Origin: Nocardia lijiangensis NBRC 108240
GTDB taxonomy: Bacteria; Actinomycetota; Actinomycetes; Mycobacteriales; Mycobacteriaceae
NCBI RefSeq assembly: GCF_001613045.1
Contig: NZ_BDBP01000093.1
Location: 1-41,910, forward strand
Direction: 5' to 3'
Length of the DNA: 41,910 nt
The notes below the pieces were generated by a model. It was not told the origin of the DNA. It did not search any database and worked only from the letters and a program-made list of their open reading frames with translations. The translations under genes were made by a program, and so were the position numbers. Each line of letters begins with the position of its first letter. Position 1 is the first letter of the stretch. Shown here in pieces: positions 16,829 to 25,106 of the stretch.

Positions 16829-17841
16829 GCCGAACTCGCGTCTTCGCGCACGCGCAGCACGACCTTGCCGAATGTGTCCGCCGCGTCCAGCATCCGGTGC
16901 GCCTCGGCGGCCTCGGTGATCGGCAATTCGGCGTGGACCACCGGCACGATGGTGCCGTCGGCGATCAGCGGCCAGACGTGCCCGCGCACCTCGGCGATGA
17001 TCTCGGCCTTGCTTCCCGAGCCGGTCGCGGGGCGGTTGCGCACATTGGTCGCGTGCACCGAACCCCATTTCGACAGCAGCGCACCGAGGTTCAGCTCGCT
17101 CTTCACCCCACCCTGCATGCCGATCACCACCAGATGGCCGTGCTCGGCCAGCGCCTCGACATTGCGGGACAAGTAGGCCGCGCCCATGTTGTCGAGGATG
17201 ATGTCGGCGCCGGGGCCGCCCGCGCCGGACTCCTCGGCGCGGACCGCGGCGACGAAATCGTCCTCGCGATAGTTGATCAGCACGCTCGCGCCCAGCTCGG
17301 CGCAGCGCGCCAGCTTCTCGGCCGAGCCCGCGGTGACCGCCACCCGAGCGCCCTTGTGCACCGCGAGTTGGATGGCGTGCGTGCCGATTCCGCTGCCCCC
17401 GCCGTGGATCAGCACCAGCTGACCCGCGTGCAGACCGGCCGTCATCACCAGGTTCGACCACACCGTGGCCGCCACCTCGGGCAGCGCGGCCGCCGCGGCG
17501 AGGTCCAGGCCGTCGGGCACCGGAAGCACCTGGCCCGCGGGAACAACCACCCGCTCGGCATAGCCGCCGCCGGACAGCAGCGCGCACACCCGGTCGCCTG
17601 CCCGCCAGTCCCGCACGCCCTCGCCGACTTCGGCGACGACGCCCGAGCACTCCAGGCCGATGATCTCGCTGGCGCCCGCGGGCGGTGCGTAGAAACCTTG
17701 GCGTTGCAGCAGGTCCGCGCGGTTCACCCCGGCGGCAACCACATCGATCGACACTTCGCCGCGGCCCGGCACCGGATCGGCCGCCTTGCCCCACGTGAGC
17801 ACCTCGGGTCCGCCGAATTCGTTCAGCTCGATCGCACGCAT
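16795..17841 (-). CDS. NAD(P)H-quinone oxidoreductase, zinc-independent
   Basis: 348 residues of the quinone oxidoreductase (PIG3/QOR) branch of medium-chain dehydrogenases. The N-terminal GroES-like domain has AAGVNRADLLQRQGFY and GLECSGVVAEVG. The cofactor domain has LIHGGGSGIGTHAIQLA (~145) and DIILDNMGAAYLSRN. Catalytic zinc ligands are absent, as expected for QOR. It reduces quinones using NADPH. ATG 17841 has a weak CACTAT element 6 nt upstream. The C-terminal tail (EDASSAHSSAASARPS) is encoded in DNA shared with the opposing desulfurase-like gene. Confidence 0.92.
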   Translation of the reverse strand: MRAIELNEFGGPEVLTWGKAADPVPGRGEVSIDVVAAGVNRADLLQRQGFYAPPAGASEIIGLECSGVVAEVGEGVRDWRAGDRVCALLSGGGYAERVVVPAGQVLPVPDGLDLAAAAALPEVAATVWSNLVMTAGLHAGQLVLIHGGGSGIGTHAIQLAVHKGARVAVTAGSAEKLARCAELGASVLINYREDDFVAAVRAEESGAGGPGADIILDNMGAAYLSRNVEALAEHGHLVVIGMQGGVKSELNLGALLSKWGSVHATNVRNRPATGSGSKAEIIAEVRGHVWPLIADGTIVPVVHAELPITEAAEAHRMLDAADTFGKVVLRVREDASSAHSSAASARPS

Positions 17842-17957
17842 CACCCCATAGTGCCCGCCGATCGCCGCGCCACCCGCGCGACCCGGCCGCGTATTCGGCT
17901 CGACGGGCGGATCGCCGTGGATTCGCCCAGCACGCTGCGAGAGCGGAAACATAGGAC

Positions 17958-17963
17958 TAGCGT
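17958..17963 (+). promoter_or_regulatory. Leaderless -10 element (TAGCGT)
   Basis: TAGCGT stands 7 nt before GTG 17971 of the lactate monooxygenase-like gene. This supports the GTG start. Confidence 0.5.
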
Positions 17964-17970
17964 TCCCCGC

Positions 17971-19146
17971 GTGAGCAGCTTCATCGACTTCCAAAACGAG
18001 ATCTACCTGGGCGGATTGGGCGGCCTCGTGCCCGAACTGCCCATGACGGCCGCGGGATTGGAACAGCGCGCCAAGGAGGTCCTCGGGCAGGCCGAGTACG
18101 CCTACGTCGCGGGCAGCGCATCGGCGGAGCGCACCGCGGCGGCCAACCGTGCTGCCTTCGACAGATACCGGATCGTCCCCCGCATGCTGCGCGGCACCAC
18201 CGGGCCCGGCATGCGCGACCTCTCGGTGGAGGTGCTCGGCACCCGGCTCGCGGCGCCGGTGCTGACCGCGCCGATCGGGGTGCTCGAACTGATGCACGCC
18301 CGCGGCGAGGTGATCGTCGGCGAGGTCACCAAGGAACTCGGGATCGGGTCGGTGCTGTCCACCGCGGCCTCGTCCACCATCGAGGAGGTCGGTGCGGCGG
18401 CAGGCGACTGGTGGTATCAGCTCTACTGGCCCAACGATCCGGAACTGGCGCGCTCGTTCGTGCAGCGGGCCGAGCGCGCGGGCGCCAAGGCCATCGTGGT
18501 CACGGTCGACACCCCCACCCTCGGCTGGCGGCCGCAGGATCTCCAGCTGGCGCACCTGCCGTTCCTGCACGGCAAGGGCATCGCCAACTATCTGTCCGAC
18601 CCGGTGTTCCGCGCGAAGCTGCCGACGCCGCCCGAGGAGAGCGAGGACGCCATGCGGGTCGCGATCCTCACCTGGGTCGGGCTGTTCGGCAACCACAACC
18701 TGCGCCCCGCCGACCTCGCCCACCTCCGCGAATGGACCGACCTGCCGATCGCCGTGAAGGGCGTCCTGCACCCCGACGACGCCCGCCTCGTGGTGGACGC
18801 GGGCGCCGACGCGGTGGTCGTCAGCAACCACGGCGGCCGCCAGGTGGACGGTGCGATCGCGGCGCTCGACGCGCTGCCCGCGGTCGTCGCGTCCATCGGC
18901 GACCGGGCCGACGTGCTGTTCGACTCCGGCGTGCGCAGCGGCTCCGACGTGCTGATCGCGCTGGCGCTCGGCGCCAAGGCGGTGCTGTACGGGCGGCCGT
19001 ACGCCTACGGCCTCGGCATCGCCGGCCGCGACGGTGTCCGGCACGCGTTGCGGCTGCTGCTCGCCGACCTGGACTCGGCGCTCGGGCTGTCCGGATGCGC
19101 CGGTGTCGCCGACCTGAACCGCTCCATGATCTCCGTCGCCCGGTGA
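17971..19146 (+). CDS. FMN-dependent alpha-hydroxy-acid oxidase (lactate 2-monooxygenase type)
   Basis: 391 residues, FMN-dependent TIM-barrel flavoenzyme of the lactate monooxygenase/glycolate oxidase family. Conserved residues include Y152 (WWYQLYW), D180 (VTVDTPTLGWR), K263 (AVKGVL) and the catalytic base H287 in SNHGGRQVDGA with R290. FDSGVRSG and the GRPYAYGL FMN-phosphate site follow. Its loop around residues 190-245 (LPFLHGKGIANYLSDP) is as long as in lactate monooxygenases, which convert lactate to acetate and CO2. The exact substrate is inference. A MarR-type regulator follows 45 nt downstream on the same strand but with its own promoter. Confidence 0.9.
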   Translation: MSSFIDFQNEIYLGGLGGLVPELPMTAAGLEQRAKEVLGQAEYAYVAGSASAERTAAANRAAFDRYRIVPRMLRGTTGPGMRDLSVEVLGTRLAAPVLTAPIGVLELMHARGEVIVGEVTKELGIGSVLSTAASSTIEEVGAAAGDWWYQLYWPNDPELARSFVQRAERAGAKAIVVTVDTPTLGWRPQDLQLAHLPFLHGKGIANYLSDPVFRAKLPTPPEESEDAMRVAILTWVGLFGNHNLRPADLAHLREWTDLPIAVKGVLHPDDARLVVDAGADAVVVSNHGGRQVDGAIAALDALPAVVASIGDRADVLFDSGVRSGSDVLIALALGAKAVLYGRPYAYGLGIAGRDGVRHALRLLLADLDSALGLSGCAGVADLNRSMISVAR

Positions 19147-19179
19147 ACAGAATCGGGGTTTGCCCAGTTCAGGGCCGTT

Positions 19180-19185
19180 TAGAAT
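19180..19185 (+). promoter_or_regulatory. Leaderless -10 element of the MarR gene (TAGAAT)
   Basis: TAGAAT stands 6 nt before GTG 19192, favouring it over the in-frame ATG at 19216. Confidence 0.55.
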
Positions 19186-19191
19186 AGGGCG

Positions 19192-19680
19192 GTGGATCCC
19201 GAACCGACCGGTCGCATGTCCGAACCCCGCTGGCTGAGCCCGACCCAACAGCGCGCGTGGCGCGCCTACATGGACGGCCACCAGCGGCTGATGACGTCGC
19301 TGAACAAGCAGTTGCAGCGCGACAGCGACCTCAGCCTCGCCGAGTACCGAATCCTGGTGCTGCTGTCCGAGGCGCCGGGTCGCGCACTGCGCATGAGTGA
19401 ACTCGCCGACGGCGTGCTCTCCTCCCGCAGCAGGCTGACCCATCAGATCCGGCGCATGGAAGCGCAGGACATGGTGCGTCGCAATACCTGCGAAGAGGAC
19501 GGCCGCGGTGTCGTCGCCGAGCTCACCGACGAGGGCATGCGCCGCCTCGAAGCCGCCGCTCCCGGCCACGTCGAAGCCGTCCGCAGCGACTTCATCGACC
19601 TGCTCGTCCCCGAACACCTCACCGTGATCGGCGAAGTGTTCGCCCGCGTCGACAAGATAATCGGCGAGCGAGCCGATTGA
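19192..19680 (+). CDS. MarR family transcriptional regulator
   Basis: 162 residues. It is a winged-helix MarR fold: dimerisation helix ~12-40 (LSPTQQRAWRAYMDGHQRLM), LSLAEYRILVLLSEAPGRAL, recognition helix SRSRLTHQIRRMEAQDMV (~78-95), and wing RRNTCEEDGRGVVAELTDEG. The last helices complete the dimer interface. It may regulate itself or the flavoenzyme gene upstream. No clear operator dyad was found in the short promoter. The ligand is unknown. tRNA-Ser follows 24 nt after the stop. Confidence 0.9.
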   Translation: MDPEPTGRMSEPRWLSPTQQRAWRAYMDGHQRLMTSLNKQLQRDSDLSLAEYRILVLLSEAPGRALRMSELADGVLSSRSRLTHQIRRMEAQDMVRRNTCEEDGRGVVAELTDEGMRRLEAAAPGHVEAVRSDFIDLLVPEHLTVIGEVFARVDKIIGERAD

Positions 19681-19704
19681 GCCGTCCGTTAGGATCATGG
19701 GCCT

Positions 19705-19789
19705 GGAGACGTGGCAGAGCGGCCGAATGCACTCGCCTTGAAAGCGAGCGTCGCGAGAGCGACCGGGGGTTCAAATCCCTCCGTCTCCG
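19705..19789 (+). tRNA. tRNA-Ser (anticodon TGA)
   Basis: A type II tRNA with a long variable arm. Acceptor GGAGACG (19705-19711) pairs with CGTCTCC (19782-19788), with discriminator G. The anticodon arm CTCGC-cTTGAaa-GCGAG gives anticodon TGA. The T-arm contains GGTTCAAATCC. CCA is not encoded. Confidence 0.95.
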
Positions 19790-20184
19790 CTCCGCTCATG
19801 GGTGGCCCATGCTCATGGAGAGCATGGGCCGGGTTCGCTTCGCAATGTTTTGTGGGGGTGCAACCCCCACACCCCGCCCGGCGGGCTTCGCCCCCGGACC
19901 CCCGCCTGTGGTCGGGTTGGTCATGCCTCGGACGCCTTCGTTCGAATGCCTTCCCGTTATGTCTGCTCGGATGAAAGCCCCTCGGATACGTGGAATTCGA
20001 GCCATCGAGACCTGGGCGGGCGGGCTGTGCGGCAGCTTCGCTTACCTTCTCGTTGGGTCCGCTCGGACGAAGGACCGTCGGGTACGGGGCATTCAGGGCA
20101 GCGAGACCTGGCCGGGTGATCGGGGTTGTGCGGCAGCCTTCCCGTTGGCTCCGCTCGGACGAAGGACCGTCGGGTACGGGGCGC
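19790..20184. other. Non-coding region with hairpins and repeats
   Basis: The region between tRNA-Ser and the end of the PAP2-like gene contains two hairpins and then decayed direct repeats (see 19941-20228). Frames crossing it on either strand are repetitive and lack start signals. No gene is called. Confidence 0.5.
19804..19830 (+). terminator. Hairpin after tRNA-Ser(TGA)
   Basis: GGCCCATGCT (19804-19813) pairs perfectly with AGCATGGGCC (19821-19830), loop of 7. It is 14 nt past the tRNA. A second hairpin, GTGGGGGT/ACCCCCAC at 19852-19870, follows. Confidence 0.6.
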
Positions 20185-20228
20185 TCAGGGCAGCGGGACC
20201 CGGGAAGGCGATCGGGGCTGTGCGGCAG
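19941..20228. repeat. Imperfect tandem repeats, ~92-101 bp units
   Basis: Unit starts g(c/t)tgtgcggcag occur at 20024, 20125 and 20217. The core 'tccgctcggacgaaggacc...' is identical over 33 nt at 20058-20090 and 20150-20182. A more diverged copy precedes them (from about 19941: tgctcggatgaaagcccctc...). The last unit continues into the 3' end of the PAP2-like coding region (20185-20228), so the repeat supplies its C-terminal codons. Confidence 0.75.
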
Positions 20229-21024
20229 TTTCACTCGCGTCCCACAACGTTGCCGCGGCGGGGACGATCATCCGGTGCACCACCGCCGTTGCGGCGAGCA
20301 GGAGGACGGCGATGATGGCGTCGAGCCAGTAGTGGTTGCCGGTGCCGATCACGATGACCGTGGTGAGGGTGGGGTGGGCGAGGGCGAGCCAGCGCCAGCG
20401 GGTGCGTGTTGCGGCCACTACCGCGACGCCCAGTAGCAGTGCCCAGCCGACGTGTAGTGAGGGCATGGCGGCGAATTGGTTCGACATGCCTTCGGAATCC
20501 CGAGGGCCGTAGACGGACTGGCCGTGGAGCGCGGCCAGATCGACGAAACCGCGTTCCGGCAGCATGCGCGGCGGCGCGAGTGGCAGCAGCACGTGCAGCA
20601 GCAACCCGGTGCCGGTCAGGCCGACCATGAGGTTGCGTGTCATGCGGTAGTGCCGGGGGCGGAAGACCCAGAGCCACACGATCACCGCGACGGCGACGGT
20701 GAAATGGGCTGTCGCGTAATAGAAGTTGGCGGGTATGGCGAGAAGATCCCACCGCAGGAACGGCGCCTGCACCGTGGTCTCCGCGAGGATGCCCAGCCGG
20801 TCTTCGACGTCGAGGAGTGCGTGCGCGTTGCCGAAGGCGCGCGCGGTGTCGTCGGCGGTGATCATCCGGCCGACGCGATAGCCGAGATACAGCACGGTGA
20901 TCAGGGCCAGCTGCCGAATCGCCTCACCGCCGCGGCCGTGGACCGCCGACCGTAGCCGTTCGAGCATTTCGGCGCCCGCGGTGCCGAGCTCCAGATGCGG
21001 ACCGGGGAATCCGACAGCCACCAT
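20185..21024 (-). CDS. PAP2-superfamily membrane protein (Aur1/Ipt1-like)
   Basis: 279 residues with about six membrane helices. The phosphatase-like motifs are MPSLHVGWALLLG (PSLH, ~190) and GNHYWLDAIIA (histidine and aspartate of the third motif, ~229-239). A partial first motif, RPRHYRMTRN, is also seen. This pattern fits PAP2_3 (inositolphosphotransferase/Aur1-like) proteins, which act on lipid phosphate headgroups at the membrane. ATG 21024 has an AGGAGG at 9 nt. Two dyads precede it (21049-21069 and ~21069-21093). The C-terminal tail (ETAAQPRSPSRVPLP) falls in the tandem repeat and is probably not conserved. Substrate unknown. Confidence 0.85.
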   Translation of the reverse strand: MVAVGFPGPHLELGTAGAEMLERLRSAVHGRGGEAIRQLALITVLYLGYRVGRMITADDTARAFGNAHALLDVEDRLGILAETTVQAPFLRWDLLAIPANFYYATAHFTVAVAVIVWLWVFRPRHYRMTRNLMVGLTGTGLLLHVLLPLAPPRMLPERGFVDLAALHGQSVYGPRDSEGMSNQFAAMPSLHVGWALLLGVAVVAATRTRWRWLALAHPTLTTVIVIGTGNHYWLDAIIAVLLLAATAVVHRMIVPAAATLWDASETAAQPRSPSRVPLP

Positions 21025-21048
21025 CGCCCGTGGCCTCCTTCGCCATTG

Positions 21049-21093
21049 AACAGATTCGCCGAATCGTTTAACCGGAGGTACATGCTCCGTTTA
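21049..21093 (-). promoter_or_regulatory. Two operator-like dyads upstream of the PAP2 gene
   Basis: GATTCG-C-CGAATC (21053-21065), flanked by AA/TT, is a near-perfect palindrome. Next to it, TAACCGGAG...CTCCGTTTA (about 21069-21093) is a second imperfect dyad. They lie 25-70 nt upstream of the start, where a repressor could act. Confidence 0.4.
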
Positions 21094-21201
21094 CCGTAAC
21101 AGCATCTGCTCGCCGGAAAGCTCGTGTGTGACCCGCGAGACAGCGCGGGCCTGCACGGCTGGCGAATGGAAGTGTCTGGAGGGTAGGGGAAGTGCGCGGG
21201 C

Positions 21202-22338
21202 TCAGGTGGTGTCGCGGCGGACGAAGCCGGGGCGGAGACCGTCGTCCGGCGGGTCGAAGTAGCGGTGGAAGGTGGGGGTCAGGCCCGAGGAGATCGGTGG
21301 GTTGATCCAGCTCCAGTCGGTAGGGCAGGCGCGGCCCGCGGCCTTCTCCTTCTCGGCGTGCTCGCAGAACTGCTTCGCCACGGTGTGGTGGTCGACGATG
21401 TGCACGCCCGCCTTGCGATAGCTGTGCAGCACCGCGCGATTCAGCTCGATCGACGCCTGGTCGCGCCAGAGGGTGCGGGGGTGCGAGGTGTCCAGGCCCA
21501 TCATGTCGGCGATCAGCGGGAGCATGTTGTAGCGGTTCGTGTCGCTGAGGTTGCGCGCGCCGATCTCGGTGCCCACGTACCAGCCGTTGAACGGCGCGAA
21601 TGGATAGGTGACGCCGCCGATCTCCAAGTTCAAATTGGAAACCGCGGGCACCGCATGCCATTTCAGGCCGAGCCCGGCGAACCAGTCGAAATCGGGGTGC
21701 TCGATCTCCACCTCGCGCGCCAGCTCCCGCGGCACCTCGAACCACCTGATCGGCTCGTCGGGCGTGCTGATCAGTACCGGGAGGAGATCGAACGGCGTGC
21801 CCGCGCCGCGCCAGCCGAGTTTCCTGGCGAACTCGGTGATCGCGACATGGGCCGCGTCGCCGGTGACCGTCCCGTCGCCGTTGCGGTAACCCGCGTAGCG
21901 CAGCAACTGCGGGCTGACGACGCGGGATTCGCGCCCGTCGGCCTGGCGCGGCGGCCCGACGGTGATCATGGACTGCACGGCGCCGCCGTTGGTCGCCATG
22001 TGCAGGTGCTGCCAGCACACCTCGGCCAGGTCGCGCGCCGAGCGCACGCGCCGGGCGTCGAGCAGTTTCAGTGAGCGCCAATGCTTTCGGCCGACGCACC
22101 GGGAATGGTTGCGCCAAGCCAGCCGGGCGCCGATCAGGATCTCCTCGGCGGTCTGCAGGTAGGTGCCGGTCCGGCGCAGCTGCTGCAGCGCCGAGCGGCG
22201 GCGCTGGGCGTCGAGGTGGGCGAGTTCGGGTTGTCGGAAGAAGTCGTCGCACTCGCGCAGGCGACGGGCCAGCCCCGAGTCGAAAGGCTCGGTGTCGGCG
22301 GTGGTTTCGATCGGTGGAACAGGCAACACGTGGTTCAC
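21202..22338 (-). CDS. nos: Nitric oxide synthase oxygenase
   Basis: 378 residues, the size of bacterial NOS oxygenase domains. It oxidises L-arginine to citrulline and NO using haem and a pterin/tetrahydrofolate cofactor. The haem cysteine is C81 in WRNHSRCVGR. The arginine-binding glutamate is E258 in NGWYVGTEIGARNLSD. KWHAVPAVSNLNLEIGG, the HHTVAKQF helix and the C-terminal WSWINPPISSGLTPTFHRYF complete the family pattern. There is no reductase domain, so a cellular flavodoxin/ferredoxin reductase must supply electrons. GTG 22338 was chosen for its CGGAGAAAGACC Shine-Dalgarno; ATG 22359 upstream is the alternative. It is divergent from the mycolyltransferase-like gene. Confidence 0.95.
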   Translation of the reverse strand: MNHVLPVPPIETTADTEPFDSGLARRLRECDDFFRQPELAHLDAQRRRSALQQLRRTGTYLQTAEEILIGARLAWRNHSRCVGRKHWRSLKLLDARRVRSARDLAEVCWQHLHMATNGGAVQSMITVGPPRQADGRESRVVSPQLLRYAGYRNGDGTVTGDAAHVAITEFARKLGWRGAGTPFDLLPVLISTPDEPIRWFEVPRELAREVEIEHPDFDWFAGLGLKWHAVPAVSNLNLEIGGVTYPFAPFNGWYVGTEIGARNLSDTNRYNMLPLIADMMGLDTSHPRTLWRDQASIELNRAVLHSYRKAGVHIVDHHTVAKQFCEHAEKEKAAGRACPTDWSWINPPISSGLTPTFHRYFDPPDDGLRPGFVRRDTT

Positions 22339-22711
22339 GGTCTTTCTCCGGTCGGGCATCAGGTACCACGGCAAACAGACATCGATCGAGCAGAGAATCC
22401 GTGCGCGCGGCACGGCCGGCGCACCGATCTGTTCGGTGGTGCGCGGGCAGGTGTTAGCAGGATTCGGTGAATTAGCCCTCGCGTTGCCATCGAACCGGTC
22501 GGCCGGTACGGACGCGGGCGCGCCGAATGCCGCCCTCTGGCAGGGTCGTGGCTGTCTGCGGTCATGGCGGTCCCCATCGACGTCCCGAGAAACGTCCGAG
22601 ACGCAGCGTATGGCGAGTGTGCTGGCGGTGTGCCCGAATTCGGAAGATTCGCACTTCGCCGCGCGGGAGCCGAAACATCGAAAGTGGCACTCGTGCTTGC
22701 CGTCTGGCACC
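22339..22711. other. Divergent promoter region
   Basis: 373 nt between nos and the mycolyltransferase-like gene. No coding region with a start signal is evident. GC falls slightly around 22440-22480 and 22640-22700, where promoters may lie. I see no convincing dyad. Confidence 0.4.
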
Positions 22712-23773
22712 ATGGCGGGCATGCTGTCTCGGCGTTGGGCGCGGCGACGGCTCGCAGTCGTCGCCATGAGCGCCGCATTACTCACCAGTGCGGCAGGGGT
22801 CGGCGCACCCCTCTCGATGGCCGCGCCCGACAAACCGAACACCGGGTCCTCCGACGGACCCGCCCCCGCCGAGCCGACCACCGCGCCGGCCGACGCGCCC
22901 TCGATCGAGCGCATCGAACCGATCACCGACCGCAGGCTGCGCGTGTTCGTGAAATCACCCGCGATGAGCCGCACCGTGCAAGTGCAGGTGCTGCTGCCTC
23001 GCGACCAGAGCCGCAGCAGGCCCACCGTCTACATGCTCGACGGGCGCAGCGCCGAAGCCGACAGCAACAACTGGATCGAGCTCGGCCATGCCGACCGTTT
23101 CTACGAAGACAAAGACGTGAACGTGGTGTTCACCGTCGGCGGTCCGGCCAGCTTCTACACCGACTGGCAGCGCCCCGATCCGGTGCTCGGCACCAACCTG
23201 TGGGAGACCTTCCTGACCAAGGAACTCCCGCCGCTCATCGACGCGGAATTCCACGGCAACGGGCGCAACGCGATCATGGGCGTCTCGATGGGCGCGGAGG
23301 CCGCCATGATGCTCGCGTTCCGCAGGCCTGACCTCTACCGCGCGGTGGCCGCGCACAGCGGCTGCTTCTCCACGGGCTCCGATATGGGTCAGGCGCACGC
23401 CCGCGCCGTGGTGGCCACCTATCAGGGCGAGCCGGACAACATGTTCGGCGACGAGAGTCATCCCGACTGGCTCGCCCACGACGTGATGCTGAACGCGGCC
23501 GCGCTGCGCGGCAAGGCGATCTATCTGTCCGCCGGCAGCGGTCTGCCCGGCAAGTACGACGTGCCGGGCAAGCCGGACCTGGTCAGCACCATCGGATTCG
23601 GCGGACCGCTGGAGGCCGCGACCAACGCGTGCACCCGCAGGCTGGTCGACCGCTTCACCTCGCTCGGCATGCCGGTCACCGTGAATTTCCGTGCCACGGG
23701 GACGCATTCGTGGCCGTACTGGGGCGACGAACTCGCCGCGTCGTGGCCGACGGTATACCCCGCGCTGCGCTGA
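22712..23773 (+). CDS. Secreted antigen 85-like mycolyltransferase/esterase
   Basis: 353 residues. The signal peptide spans ~1-37 (basic SRRWARRR, hydrophobic LAVVAMSAALLTSAAGV, cleavage near SMA-AP). A Pro/Ala/Thr linker is followed by an alpha/beta hydrolase fold of the antigen 85 type. It has VYMLDGRSAEADSNNWIELG, the nucleophile S192 in IMGVSMGAEAAM, a probable acid E301 and the histidine H332 in GTHSWPYWGDEL. These enzymes transfer mycolates to trehalose or arabinogalactan outside the membrane. Two close ATG codons (22712, 22721) are possible. No Shine-Dalgarno is seen. Convergent with the aminotransferase gene 73 nt downstream. Confidence 0.88.
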   Translation: MAGMLSRRWARRRLAVVAMSAALLTSAAGVGAPLSMAAPDKPNTGSSDGPAPAEPTTAPADAPSIERIEPITDRRLRVFVKSPAMSRTVQVQVLLPRDQSRSRPTVYMLDGRSAEADSNNWIELGHADRFYEDKDVNVVFTVGGPASFYTDWQRPDPVLGTNLWETFLTKELPPLIDAEFHGNGRNAIMGVSMGAEAAMMLAFRRPDLYRAVAAHSGCFSTGSDMGQAHARAVVATYQGEPDNMFGDESHPDWLAHDVMLNAAALRGKAIYLSAGSGLPGKYDVPGKPDLVSTIGFGGPLEAATNACTRRLVDRFTSLGMPVTVNFRATGTHSWPYWGDELAASWPTVYPALR

Positions 23774-23846
23774 CCGCAGGCGGTCTCACCCGCCGGTCCC
23801 GGCAGCCGCGTAGGGCCGGACCGGCTTCCGGCGGCCGCGCCGGATC

Positions 23847-24923
23847 TCAGGCGAAGCGCGCCAGCACGCCGGGGTCGGTGGCGAAGCCGAGGAACAGGTC
23901 GTTCTCGTGCGGGTCGCCGACGGTGACCCGCACGCCGTCGGTCCCGTACGGCCGCACCAGCACACCGGCTTCCGCGCTCGCCTCGCCGAACTCCGCACTG
24001 CGGGCGCCCAGCGGCAGCCAGACGAAATTGGTCTCGCTCGGCGGCACCGCGTAACCGGCCGCGACCAGCGCCGCGCTCATCCGAGCGCGTTCCAGGATCA
24101 CCGCGTCGGTGCGCTCCAGCAGCTCGTGGCGCGCATCCAGCGAAGCGATCGCCGCGGCCTGGGCCACCCGGTTGACGCTGAACGGGATGTGCACCTTCAT
24201 CAGCGCCGCGATCACCTCCGGATCGCCGACCGCGTAGCCGACGCGCAGCCCCGCCAGGCCGTAGGCCTTCGAGAAAGTGCGGAGCACAACCACATTCGGC
24301 CGATTACGGCCCAATTCGACGCCGTCCGGGCGGTCCTGCGGTGTGAGCCGCAGGTACTCGTAGTACGCCTCGTCCAGCACGACGAGCACGTGCGAGGGGA
24401 CCGCGTCCAGGAAGCGGATCAGCGCCTCGCGGCCGTGTGCGGTGCCGGTCGGGTTGTTCGGGTTGCAGACGAAGATCAGCCGGGTGTTCTCGGTCACCGC
24501 GGCCGCCATCGCGTCCAGGTCGTGCGTCAGCTCCGGCGTCAACGGGACCTGCACGGCCGTCGCGTTCCCCACCTGGGTGACGATCGGGTACGCCTCGAAC
24601 GAGCGCCACGCGAACAGCACCTCGTCGGTCGGTGCGGCGCAGGTGATCTGGACCAGCTCCTGGCACAGCGCGACACTGCCGCAGCCCACCGCGACGTGTG
24701 CGGGCGTGACCCCGAGGAACTCGGCCAGCGCGATGCGCAGCTCGCCCGCCTGGTTGTCCGGGTACCGGTGCGCGAGCTCGGCCGCCTCGGCGATCGCCTT
24801 CGCGGCGGCGGGCAGCGGCGGCAGGGTGGTCTCGTTGCTGGCCAGCTTGACCGCCCCCGGATGGCTGCGCCCTGGCGTATAGGCCGGGATGGCGGAGAGG
24901 TCGGGCCGGATGCGCGCAGTCAC
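23847..24923 (-). CDS. pat: Aromatic amino acid / histidinol-phosphate aminotransferase
   Basis: 358 residues, PLP fold-type I aminotransferase of the HisC family. KLASNETTLPPLPAA (~26-40), NPNNPTGT (~154-161), DEAYYEY (~184-190) and the PLP lysine K219 in TFSKAYGLAGLRVGY are visible. The start ARIRPDLSAIPAYTPGR is typical of the Pat/HisC2 subgroup (Rv3772), which transaminates aromatic 2-oxo acids and may also act on imidazole acetol phosphate. GTG 24923 has a TAGGGT element 6 nt upstream. Monocistronic. Confidence 0.9.
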   Translation of the reverse strand: MTARIRPDLSAIPAYTPGRSHPGAVKLASNETTLPPLPAAAKAIAEAAELAHRYPDNQAGELRIALAEFLGVTPAHVAVGCGSVALCQELVQITCAAPTDEVLFAWRSFEAYPIVTQVGNATAVQVPLTPELTHDLDAMAAAVTENTRLIFVCNPNNPTGTAHGREALIRFLDAVPSHVLVVLDEAYYEYLRLTPQDRPDGVELGRNRPNVVVLRTFSKAYGLAGLRVGYAVGDPEVIAALMKVHIPFSVNRVAQAAAIASLDARHELLERTDAVILERARMSAALVAAGYAVPPSETNFVWLPLGARSAEFGEASAEAGVLVRPYGTDGVRVTVGDPHENDLFLGFATDPGVLARFA

Positions 24924-24929
24924 CCCTCT

Positions 24930-24935
24930 ACCCTA
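24930..24935 (-). promoter_or_regulatory. Leaderless -10 element of pat (TAGGGT)
   Basis: On the minus strand TAGGGT lies 6 nt before GTG 24923. Confidence 0.5.
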
Positions 24936-25094
24936 AAGGGCCCGCCCCGAGCGGCACCCAGGCGTACCGACGCCTCCGCCGCGGTCCGGCGACGAGCGTC
25001 GTCCGGCGGTGCCGGAATCGCGGCTTCCATACCGGAAATGTTGCGGGTAATGGCCGCTCAGGTGCAATTTCTCGCGAAGTACAGCGGCTCGCCC

Positions 25095-25100
25095 TACGCT
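25095..25100 (+). promoter_or_regulatory. Leaderless -10 element (TACGCT)
   Basis: TACGCT stands 6 nt before ATG 25107 and fixes the start of the dienelactone hydrolase-like gene. Confidence 0.5.
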
Positions 25101-25106
25101 GGTTTC

